The notes beneath the pieces are model-generated. The model was not told where the DNA came from, did not search any database, and saw only the letters and a list, made by a program, of their open reading frames with translations. From positions 21,816,433 to 21,880,432 of the forward strand of contig CM055093.1 of the NCBI GenBank assembly GCA_029204225.1: a DNA stretch of 64,000 bases. The letters run 5' to 3'. The stretch is from Diphasiastrum complanatum (taxonomy: Eukaryota; Streptophyta; Lycopodiopsida; Lycopodiales; Lycopodiaceae). How positions within the stretch are numbered: the stretch's first letter is position 1; the number at the start of each line of letters is the position of its first letter. Shown one piece after another: positions 50,301 to 62,300 of the stretch. A program made the position numbers and the translations under genes.

Positions 50301-53300
50301 CCATCATCACTCCACATTGGGTATTCAGATTACTGACCTACCTGCAAGCACTCATCAGTATATTCGGGGCCACCTCTACAGATCATATCTTCAGAGCACT
50401 TGGCAGGGCCACTGGGGACCAAGAGCGAGTTTTACCGTACAGATTTTCTATCTCTTGATTCAGTTGGACGCCCTCTAGTACCTAGCTATCTGTTGGGGAG
50501 CATCTCACACAGACTACGGACGGTGATGGGTCAATTTTGGGTCTCCTCACACCAGTTGGCTGTTGAGACTGGCAGATACAGTGGCACTCCAAGAGAGGCC
50601 CGGTTTTGTCGTATGTGTGATATTCATGAGATCGAGGATGAGTCATATTTTCTCTTCAGATGCCCAGCTTAAGGAATGTCTGTATTGGTCAACCCAATCT
50701 CAGTAAGAGTACTAGAATTAAAGTGAGGTTGATTTTTTAAATGGAAGAAATTATGTTGTTAAAAATAAGTTGGGTTGGAAAACTCGTGAGGGTAGATATG
50801 TTCTTCGTCTCAGAGATTTTCCAGATATGTTATACTCATGAGGAATAGAATTCTTTGGTAGCTGAGTTACAAGATTCTCAGTACTATGTATTCCTAGTTA
50901 ATGGGTTTATATCATACACTTAAACCAATTGTTGAACATGGACATATGACCAAGTATTGAATGAAACAATTACTTGTAGGTTAATAAGTATTTCTGTGAA
51001 TGGATAACTTATTGACTTAAGAAATTATTTGGATAAGAATCTGAATGTGGTGATGTACTAGTAACATTTTACCTAGACATTTGAGATTTCTAAATCATTG
51101 GCAATTAACTTGAGTAGCTTAGTTATTCTTGAATAAAGTTAATTGATTAAATGAGCAGTGTGAAAAAAATTCACTAGAAACTGCTTATTTTGAGTTATAT
51201 TGTTTTTAAGACACATGATTTGTGAGTCATCAGGATTCATCAGTAAAAATTATGTGCATAGGATATTCATGGTATAGAGTATTTCTCAGTCGAGAAATAG
51301 ACTCAATTCATTAGTGATTGTATCCCAGAGAACTAAATTGGATAACAGATCATGATGATTCCAAGAATCAGAACTGAATTCATATTCAGCAGAACTTTGA
51401 GTGTCTTGATTCAATTCTAGATGGTAATCTAAAGTTTTTTGTAGTTGAAGATGGTTATCAATATCATTTTGGTATGTTTTTTGTCTGTAATGACCTACTG
51501 TATATAAAACTTGAATAACGCATTTCTGTTAACAATCCAGGGTGAAGAAATGTTCTTAAAATCTAGTATTTTTTCTTGGGGAAAAAAAGATTTTGGAATG
51601 AGTCTTATATTTCCTTAGTTGTTTGTTCGACATATACTCAAGTATTATTTAATGATTAAATATGGGTTTTGATTCCAATGAATTATGATTGACAAATCGT
51701 AAGAATCTAAATATTTGTGATTGAAAATTCATAAATAGATACTTAATTGTTATCATAGGATTATAAGGAAATGTGACAATTCTCAAGAATGGTGAGTGAT
51801 TCTTGATCTACTGTATCAGTCAAGAATTTAGATCAGTGATTTGAGAATCCAAATCTCTTTACTCCAATGATTTGAGAACATATGTGTCTCACAGACATTC
51901 TCATAAAGTAAATTATTTTACTTGTGGAGAGTTTGCTTACTTTAGTGGATGGTATTCTGCTACAAATTAGTCTACAAAGTGCTTGTGTACGGTTTTCAGC
52001 CTAGGTGTCCATTGTAGAGTTCTAGCTAATTTTAAAAGTTTAGTCTTCTAATCTAGTAGTTGTTTTTTTTTTGGAGACATTGATATGCTCCTTCTAGAAT
52101 TTATCACATTTAAGATATATTTATTGGTCTTATGTGCTTTCGGCATCAAAAGACCTTAATAAAGCTTTTTTCTTTCTTTCAAAGTTAGTTCCTCTCTACT
52201 TCTCCTTTTATTCTCTCTCTTTGTGGTCATTCCACGACGCATGAAGGATATGTGTTATTAATATGCATGGAGTAGGCCCTTCTACCCATGACATGTTGTT
52301 GAATAAAACCTCATTTTCTTTTAAGTTTGAGTAAATGCTTTATTTTGCAATAATTATAGAACACGTCTCTCAAAGTAATGATGGATCGTCACAGAAACAG
52401 AAAATAATAATGTAAGGAGAAAACATATCATGAACGTTGGATTGAATAACATAATAATCTTGGTGGATATTGTTAATATGGAACTGTTTTTTTCTTGCCT
52501 ATCATAATAACAAACTTGCAAGTGGCAATAAACTGATCACTATCCCTTCCTATCTATTCAGTTCCTCATGTGCATTGAATTTTGCAAGAAGGTAACTAGA
52601 AAGACTCAACAAAAAATTGGAAACGTATATTCAAGAGAAATGGCTCGAGTCTAACCAACATTTAGGCTCAAAAGAGTCAACATTTTCCTCCATACATTGG
52701 GAAGCACTGTAAGCTTGTTCCTTGAAAAGTTCAATTCACGTAGAGCACCCAAAGATCCAATAGACTCATCAACTTCGTGCAAATCGTTTGCAGAAACATC
52801 CAACACCTAAAGTTTAAGCACTCACATTAAGGTTGTAACTTGCTTATTGAAATGTGCGAGTAATACAGAGTTATGACATCCAGAGATACTTAACTTGTAA
52901 AGAGCATAAAAGAGCATACAAACAAACTATTAGTCGCTGCCTTGAATGGCTAAGATGATAGTTACAATGCCATTATTGGCATGAACTCAGTGAGTTTGGA
53001 TGAAGATGTACTCCAGAATGCAAGTGACGAGCAAGCCCTCCATATACATGTATCCAGCAAAACAATGCACTACTTAATCAACTAATATTGTGCAAGACTT
53101 CATGACATTGAACATTTGAAGTAATTTTTTGAAAATTTGCTCTTTGGGCTAAAAACCAACCACATAACATATTAAACTCCAAAGAAACGGACTTCCACTA
53201 ATAAAATCTTATATATGTATGTAAGCATTACATGGTAGCTTGAATAAGCAGAAGAACTACAGAGTTTAATAACGAGGTTAGAAACTCGTATGGATCATTT

Positions 53301-56300
53301 AGCAAGACATATTGGCCACAATAGAAAACAACACGGAAGCAATCTAAACTTAAATTGACCATAAAATGATCGTAAGGACTGGATGTGAGTTTGCATAGTA
53401 CACAGCCAGTAGAATCAAGCCCAAAATAACTTTTGTGCATATGATGCATTTGTATCAATGCAACAATGGAATGTCATTTACACATGGGAAGGACAAAATA
53501 ATGCATTCACATATTTCAAGAATGCTAATCACATAAATTTGTTCTGCGAAGACCTAGGCCCAGCTCCAACATATTCAAAAGCACAATACACATAAATAAA
53601 GTATTTGAAACTTTGTGCTTTGAACCTCCTCCAAGGTCATGAGGTTACGAGACCAACATACATATTCCTCTGACCACTTGCCACAATAGGTCTCAATTCT
53701 GAATACAGGGAAAATCCCTATGCAAATAACCAGCCACTAGCTATCTGTTCTGATTTTTGAAGTAGATTGTTGCCCATAGAATTCCTATAGCTCGCATACG
53801 CCACAAACTAGCCAAAAACTTTTCAGTTTATAAAAATAGGGGGAATAATTGTTATGGACTCACCTAAGCTAACCCTAATTACTAAGTTGCCCTAATTGGG
53901 ATCTCTTTAGGTACTAGGCCATTACCATTAAGGGCATGTCCTTATGGGACCCAATTACCCTTAGTTACCCTAATTTCTAGAAGGTTCCACTAAGGGCAGT
54001 ATACATAGGGCTATAGACATTAGATGCACATTCATTATGTATTTCGTGACTAATAGGTATTGCTTGGGCTCTTCGTGGGAGATCTCTTGTCTATGCTTAG
54101 CTATTGCTTGTAGGGCTTTAGCCATTGTTCTTCATTTGATATCAATCTCCTAGTTCGGTGGTTGGTGCAGTATCTTCAACATTGGTCTCTATATATCCTC
54201 CTCTTCATTCTGTTCTGGCCAATGTTCCTTTTGTTTTCTCTGGGGTTCTTCACGATTCCATGGTTGATGGTTCCCTCGCTGTTGGTGATCAGGTTGTATC
54301 CTCTTTAGCTTTACTCCATGGATCTCTGCTTGAGGTTTGTGATCTGCCTCATGAGATTTATATAGTTCCTTACGTGATTCATGAGCCTATTATGGTTCTT
54401 ATAGTTGGGCATTTTCCATCTGAGGATATTTGCCAAATGGTCCCTATTACTTATCTAGGGTATTCATATGTTGGGATCTTTCTAGATGAGTGTACAAGTA
54501 TTCTTCAGTCTCCTTGTGTTTGTACATATAGCTTTGCTGCAGTTGATGCCGATGGTATACACTTTTGGGCCTTATATGTACTAGAGGCTTTTCATGCTAG
54601 TGATTCATTTTTACCTCTTGATATCTGGCATTCCTAGTTATTATGTATAGCCTGATTTCATTTGGACCTGTTGCTCATGCTACTGCTTCATTTTCACCTA
54701 TGGATATATGGCATTCTTGGTTATTACGTATAGCCTGGCTTTCATTTGGACCTATCGATTGGTGTTGGTTTTTCCATATTACTAATCGTCCGTGGTGCGG
54801 ATATCTTGGTTTCCATGATTATGCATGTGTCTCTTTATCTATTCCTTGGATTGTTGCTCATTGTCAAGCTTGACATCTCCTGTTATTGCCTCTGTCCCAG
54901 CTACTATTTGTCAAGATGATCTGCAAGTTCCCTAGCATTTCTGGTTGCTCCATATCGCTTGGTCTTCGATGTTGTTACTGAGTTGCCACTTTTTTCTGGT
55001 GTTCGTGGACCATCAGAGTACCTTGAGAGAGTTTCTTCTTCTCTCTTGGATATTTTTGAGATGTTGCAGCCATATACTTCAGTGTTGCTCGTATGTGCTT
55101 TGATACTCATTCCCAGCTCCAAGTCCTTGGTTGTGGTCTCTCTGCCTTGGTATGTGGTCTCTCTGCCTTGGTATGCACTTTTCATGTTCTTCTCTTCGTC
55201 ACTTCTGCGCCTGGTGTGTCCTTTGGGATTGTCCTTTGGGTGTGTCCTGGCTAGTTCTAATGGGTCTTCCGATTCTCCATCCGTTTTTGCTGCATCCTAT
55301 GATGGCTTGGTATGTCCATATGAGGTCTTTCTAGATATGTAATTCGGCTACAATTTCTCCGTTGGGGCCTCTACTATTTCTAGATTTGCTACTACTACTT
55401 TCATGCATCCTGTCTTTTTAGATGATGCATTGCTTTCCTGGACCTTATGGATCTCTTGGCATGATGATCTTCTCGCGATATGGGCCTTCAGGGTACCGTG
55501 TGCCATTGCTACTTCTCATTCATAGGCCTTATGGATACCTTGGGCTTTTGACCATGTTGGTGCACATTTCTCCATTCTAGCTATCCTTTGTTAGGACGAT
55601 CTCTTTATGCTTCATGTTTCCTAGCATATTGCTTGGTCTTCCATGATATTGCAGCGTGTTGTCCTGTCCTGCTTATGTTCCTACTCCTTGGTGCTGGTCT
55701 TCTGATGCTGCTATCCTTTCTTGGGGCACCTATATCGCTGAGTTTGCACATATGGTTGATGGTTCGGGTCTGGTGCGCCTATTCAAGATGAGTGTCCATC
55801 TCTTTCTCAATTTCCTTATGCGATTCCAGTTGTTGTTGCAGTTCTACCTTCTCGGGCTTTTTAGATACCTTGGTATGATGTCACCATCTTCTGGGCTGCT
55901 GCTCTACTTTCTTGGACAATACGAATACCTTGGGTTACACACGTGTCCATTCTCGTTGCTGCTTGTCCGGGTGGTTTCCTACTTCTCCTATCTTTACCTT
56001 GGCATTCCTGGTTGCTTGTTGATCTTCTTCCAGTTACTTGGCATTCCCAGTTGTTCCATATTGTTTGGTTTCACATTATGCTGCTGAGATGTTCCCTTCG
56101 TCGCCACGATGTTGTCTTTCAGTGGTATTCTTAGCTTAATCGAGTAGCTTTGGATATGTCAATTGTTGGGGTCCTGCATGTCGAGGTCTTCTTGTGGCAT
56201 TCATGCGCTATTTGAGTGCCTTGAGAGCGCTTCTTTTTTTTCTCTTGGATTTTTCTTATACATCTACATCGACTTCTCATTACTTATAGTTGTCGTCTTC

Positions 56301-59300
56301 TGTTATATGGAGTTTGTGTGTGCTTTTGGAGTACTTGTTGTGACAACTTATGTCCTCTCCTTCAATATTTCCATTGGTTCATGCATTATTGCTCCTGTAT
56401 TATGCGTATTTAGGTTATTTCTATTATTTCCTTACGATTGGCTATTACCATAGCTATTTCTTGGGGCCTTTCTTTCCGTTTTTAGGGTTCTTTATTTTTT
56501 GCCCCCACATTGTGAGCAATGTTTTTTAAAGTTGGGGAGTGTTATGGACCACCTAAGCTAACCCTAATTACTAAGTTGCCCTAATTGGGATCTCTTTAGG
56601 TACTAGGCCATTACCATTAAGGGCATGTCCTTATGGGACCCAATTACCCTTAGTTACCCTAATTTCTAGAAGGTTCCACTAAGGGCCTCTAGATAGTATA
56701 TATAGGGCTATAGACATTAGATGCACATTCATTTAGCTATTGCTTGTAGGGCTTTAGCCATTGTTCTTCGTTTGATATCAATATCTATGATTCTGTTCAA
56801 ACCAATAATGGCTTTTCACAAAGGTCCAGGCAAACATAAATTAGAAGGCTTCCTTCATAAACTAAGATATCTTGCATTACTAGCCCCAGGTGGTTAAGCA
56901 TGCATACCTACTGCAAGCACAAAATATCATTCAGTCAGTCATAGTTGAAGTGCTCAGAAAAAGTGATGCTTGGCCTTCAATTTTCAAAAATCACACTCTA
57001 AGTTCTAACAATAATCCCTTTCCCTGTCATAAGCTATTGTCAAATATTGTCACTTGTCACCTCAACCATAAACCCTAAACCCTAATAGCACAATAGCATG
57101 GAACCCCACAATTCTCTAAGAACTTAGAGGGTTCTAAGTGCTTATAAACAGTATCTACATATTCAAGTTTTGAATGTGTTTTACAAAAAGAAGCTTTCAC
57201 TAGAGTCCAGCTTTCACACCATCACCTCATATTCCATAACCTGCATTCAGTCTCTAAGGCGTTACTTGATAGAATTCAAAAATCGGACTAAAGTAATCTT
57301 ATTAGTACTCACACAAAACATCAATCACAAGAGGAAGAAGATGGACTGCAAGAAGCTATGCTTCATAAACTGGAAATTGAGATGACAATGGAGGTGGGTG
57401 CCCATCTACTCTTATAGAGACTGCCCAAACAAAAACAAAAGCAAAAGCTATCCTTCTACAATAGCAATTGGAATGCTAATTATGAAGTCTTAACAATAGT
57501 AATCTATGCTATCTTAGTTAAAATAGATTTCTATACTATTTTAGCGAAATTGATACTTATACTATAAATAGAAGTACCTATACTAAAAATAGATTTAGGC
57601 CTTCTAGCACGCAGGCTGGCCTCTACGAATAATTAATTAATCATCAGTTCCTAACACTCTCCCTTAATGGATAATTGATCATCAATAACACCTAGGAGTG
57701 TCCTAAACTTTTCAAATTTTTCACGACCAAGTCCTTTTGCGAAGATATCTGCAACTTGATCATTGGTGTCGCAGTAGATCAACTCTACTTCGCCACTTTG
57801 CAACTTTTCTCGTATGAAATGCTGTTGAACTTCAATATGCTTTGACCTGCTATGAAACACCGGATTCTTCGCAAGCTGAATGCAACTCTGATTGTCACAC
57901 CAAAGAACTGTAGGTTCAACTTGTTCTATGTGAATATCTTTTAGAATCCTTCGTAACCAGATTGCTTCACAAGTCGCTGATGTAGTAGCCCTATACTCTG
58001 CCTCTATAGAAGATAAAGCAATTGTTGGTTGCTTTTTACTACTCCAGGATATGGCTCCTGTTCCAAGATTAAATGCATATCCTGTAGTTGATCTTCTATC
58101 TTCTGCATTTCCTGCCCAGTCAGCATCAACAAAACCCTCTAAGTTTTATTTTTGTTCCTTTACCATAATAAATGCCATACCTGAGTGTCCCTTTGACATA
58201 ACGCAAAATTCTTTTTGCCGCTTTCCAATGACAAAATTTTGGTAAAGACATGAATTGAACCATGCTCACTGCATATGAAATGTCTGTTAGATAGATAAGA
58301 CTACCTACAAGCTGCCTATAAAGTGTTTCATTCACACTTTCAGAATTTTCCTCTTTTGTAAGCTTTACACTTGGATCATAAGGTGTAGAAATGGACTTAC
58401 AATCAAGCATGTTAAACTTTTTGAGTAACTCTCTTGCATACTTTGCTTGTGATATGAAAAGATTTTCCTTTGACCTCCAAACTTCAATACCCAAACAATC
58501 CTAAAGTCTCTTCAAATCTTTCATATCAAACTCTTGTGAAAGATTGTTCTTTATCTTCTCTATTAATGACTTATTTGACCCTGTGATAATAAGATCATCT
58601 ACATAGAGAACAATAATGACTATGTCATCCAAGTCTTTCAAAATATATAGTGTTGACTCAGACATGCTTTTATGAAAATTCTGCTTCAAAAAATAATTGT
58701 TGATGCGAGTATACCATGCTCTAGGCACTTGTTTCAAGCCATATAGTGCTTTCTTTAACTTGCAAACAAAATGCTCTAAGCTCTTTGCCTTCAACCTCAT
58801 AACCCTGGGGCTGCTCCAAATAAACCTCCTCTTCAAGGTAACCATTCAAGAAAGCACTCTTGACATCCATTTGCTGAATATCCCATCCAAAATGAGATGC
58901 AATTGCCAAAACGCTCCTCAAAGTATTCATCTTAGCAACAGGTGCGAAAGTATCTTCGTAGTCCATACCTTCCCTCTGAGCATATCCTTTGGCTACTAAT
59001 CTGACTTTATACTTATCTATAGAACCATTAGACTTGAACTTGGTTCTATAAATCCACTTGCAACCAATTGGTTTCTTACCTGCTGGAAGTTCAACAAGAT
59101 CCCATGTCTCGTTTTTCATAATAGAATTGTACTCCTCATCCATAGCAGTCTTCCAAACTTGTTCCTTTGCAGCATCTTCATAAAATAAAGGATCCTCTGA
59201 ATCCAACACTGATAATGCGTTTCTTCTCCATCTTCACAATAGTTGACACTTGAACGTGTCAGTCTCTTAGCTCCTTGTTGACTCGATTCTCCCTCATCCA

Positions 59301-62300
59301 ACATTTGACTATCTTGTATAGTCTCACAACACCAATACATCCTCCTCATGATCTTCTAGGGTAGAAGACTCACTTTCTTCAAATACAACATCCCTGCTCA
59401 TAATCAACTTCTTACTGGTAAGATTATAAAGGCGATATGCCTTCTCTTCCTCATCATAACCCAAGAATAAACTTGATTGCCTTTGAATCAAGTTTTGACG
59501 ATTATCTTTAGGAATATGAGCATATGCAACACAACCAAAAACTCGTAGATAATCCACTCTAGGTTTTATACCCGTGAAAGCTTCTTCTGGAGTTCGATTT
59601 AGAACAACTTTTGTAGGACTTCTGTTAAGTAAGTAAACTGCTGTACTAACTGCTTCGCCCCACAAATGATTCTTGAGGTTCCTACCTCGTAGCATGCTTC
59701 GAGCACTCTCCACAATAGACCTGTTCTTTCTCTCGGCTACTCCATTATGCTGTGGTGTATCAATCGAAGCAAATTGTCTCTTGATTCCATGTTCTTTGCA
59801 AAATTCCTGGAACTCTGTAGATATGAACTCACCTCCCTTACCTGAATGTAGAACCTTGATTTGCTTTCCTGTCTGCTTCTCAACAAGTGATTTGAACTGA
59901 GTAAAGTATACTTAAGCATGTAAATCCGTAACTTTTCTGGAAAAATCATCCACAAATACCATGAAGTAGGATGCTCCCCTATAGACTCAGTGTGCATGGG
60001 ACCACATAAGTCTATGTGAACAAGCTCCAAGATCTCCTTGGCTCTATATGCTCCATCCTTAGGAAACTGCATACGATGATGCTTGCCCATAACACATCCT
60101 TCACAAATTTTTCCTGAAGATACAATATTAGGTAATCCTAATACCATATTATTGTCTTTTAGAACCTATAAGCTTTTATAGTTCAGATGTCCAAACCTTT
60201 CATGCCACATCCTGCTCTCCATACTATCAGAAGCTGCACAAACCTGATGATCCGATGTAGACGCATCAAGTTTGTAAAGTCGACCTTCCAAAGGTCCTGT
60301 GACTACAACTTTGTAACCTTTGTTCTCAACTTTCATGTTCTGTTTAGTGATAGCAGAAACTGAAAGTAAATTCTTCTTTAAACCTGGAACATAGAGAACA
60401 TTCTTAATTTCTCCTATATCCCCTGAAGGTAAATGTACTCTCACTGTACCTCGACCTTTGATGTCGTGAGAACGCAAAATCACCATATTTATCAGCTTTC
60501 TTCTTGCCCTTCTTACCTTGATTCTTGGTAAAGAAACCCAACTCCTTGAAATCTTCCCTAGACATCAAATTTTGTCTTCGTAACTCTTCTTGAAGTAGCA
60601 AACCATTCAGCTCGTCGAATGTCGGCGATCTCTCCCTCAAACTCAGTGCCATAACAAGTTTTGATATTGAAATGGTAAGCTATTTAAAACAATTTGTACA
60701 AGAGTATTGTCAAGTACAATTTCCCCTAAAGAAGACAGCTGATCCCTTAGATCCTTCACCCTGGTAATAAAATCCGTAATGGATTCTTCTGATTCCATTT
60801 TCAAAGTATGACGTTTATTATTTAAGAACAAAGCTCGAGACTTACTCACCATTTCATATGTATTCCTAAGAATATCCCATGCATCCTTAGGCCCGACTGC
60901 ATTCCTAATCAGATGAATAACCTTATCCTTCACGGATAAGTTGATGATATGATGCGCACGTTGCACTTGTTTCTCAAATGCCCTTCTATCTTGATCATTG
61001 AGATCGTGAGCCATCAACTCTTATCCCATGACAATTTCCCAATAATCTTTGTCCTGAAGTATATTCTGAAGTTTGAACTTCCACAAGCTGTAGTTAGATC
61101 CATCTAACTTGCTTGACTCCGGTAAAACCGATTCATGCAGACTCCCCATCTTTGTCGTACAGAAATGATAGGATTTCTACTAGGAATCTGATTGCATGGA
61201 ACAATCTATTGATTGTCGCTTTCCTTGGATAGCACCTTTCTAGATACTACCTGCCTCAGATTTGCCTGTCTGCTGTCCCAGATAGAACCTGTCGGGTTCT
61301 GACCTGTCCAGGTTCTGCCGCCCTCAGATACCACCTATTTGATCGCTACCTGTCTGGTTGATGCCGTCCTCAGCTGTTGCCTCCCTCAGATAATACCTGT
61401 CTCAGATGCTGCCGCTATCCAGACCTGTCCAGGTGCTGCTGTCCTCAGGTAGAACCTGTCCTGGCTGCTACCTTCACTAGCTGCTGCTGCCGCCTTCAGA
61501 TGAACCTGCACCACATAAAACTTGCACAAGATGAAACCTGCCCTCAGATTAAATCTGCACCAGTTCTGACCTGTTGTTCAGGTGTGCCTGCACCAGATCT
61601 GTCTGCACTAGAAAACACCTGTTCTGTTGTTCTAGATGCTGCCTCCCTCAGATCTGCGTGACTGATACTGTTGCCTGTCCAGAAGCTGCCGCCCTCAGTA
61701 AACGCCTGCTCCTGCTGATTTCTTTCGAGGTACTACCTGCGCCAGATGTGACCTCCACCAAAAAAAATCTACACAAGATGGCGCCTCCAGCAGATGCGAC
61801 CTTCACCAAATAGCACCTCCACTAGATGCGATCTCCACCAGTAAAACCTGCAGCGCTGATCTTCTCCTTCCTTCCGTAGATCCCGATCTTAACGAGATGG
61901 CTCTGATACCATGATAGAATTCAGAATTCAGAGTAAAGTAATCTTAGTAGTACTCACACAAAATGTCAATCACAAGAGGAAGACGATGGACTGCAAGAAG
62001 CTATGCTTCATAAACTGGAAATTGAGATGACAATGGAGGTGGGCGCCCATCTGCTCTTATAGAGACTGCCCAAAAACAAAAGCAAAAGCTGTCCTTCTAC
62101 AATAGCAATTGGAATAATAATTATGAAGTCGTAACAATAGTAATCTATGCTATCTTAGTTAAAATAGATTTCTGTACTATTCTAGCAAAATTGGTACTTA
62201 TATTATAAATAGAAGTACCTATACTAAAAATAAAATAGGCCTTCTAGCACGCAGGCTGGCCTCTATGAATAATTAATTAACCATTAATTCCTAACATTAC

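Larger units (their letters stand above)
53850..56780 (+). mobile_element. Element H: large LTR element without recognisable protein
   Basis: Direct LTRs at 53850-54144 and 56540-56780 and a purine tract AAAGTTGGGGAG (56528-56539) define it. The 2.4-kb interior has no gag or pol motif in any frame. It is T-rich and full of recurring words (TGGCATTC(C/T)TGGTTATT, GCCTTGGTATG), including a perfect 21-bp doublet at about 55135-55175. A 159-codon frame (54158-54637) has no domain. I found no tRNA-Met primer site after the left LTR. This fits a LARD-type non-autonomous element. The 5-bp flanks (ATAAT, ATATC) do not match. Confidence 0.75.
57267..62296 (-). mobile_element. Element G: Ty1/copia, 5.0 kb, gag/protease deletion
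   Basis: LTRs 57267-57656 and 61912-62296, primer site, purine tract and coding regions in copia order. A perfect target duplication TTACT flanks it (57262-57266 and 62297-62301). It is related to element F. It keeps RT and RNase H, which F has lost, but has lost the zinc knuckle and protease, which F keeps. LTR differences by eye are about 6 percent. It is inserted 32 bp downstream of the splice donor of LRR exon 2. Confidence 0.95.

Noticed and set aside
54158-54637. 159-codon plus-strand frame inside element H
   Set aside because: No domain; it lies in a T-rich repetitive interior where other frames are also open.
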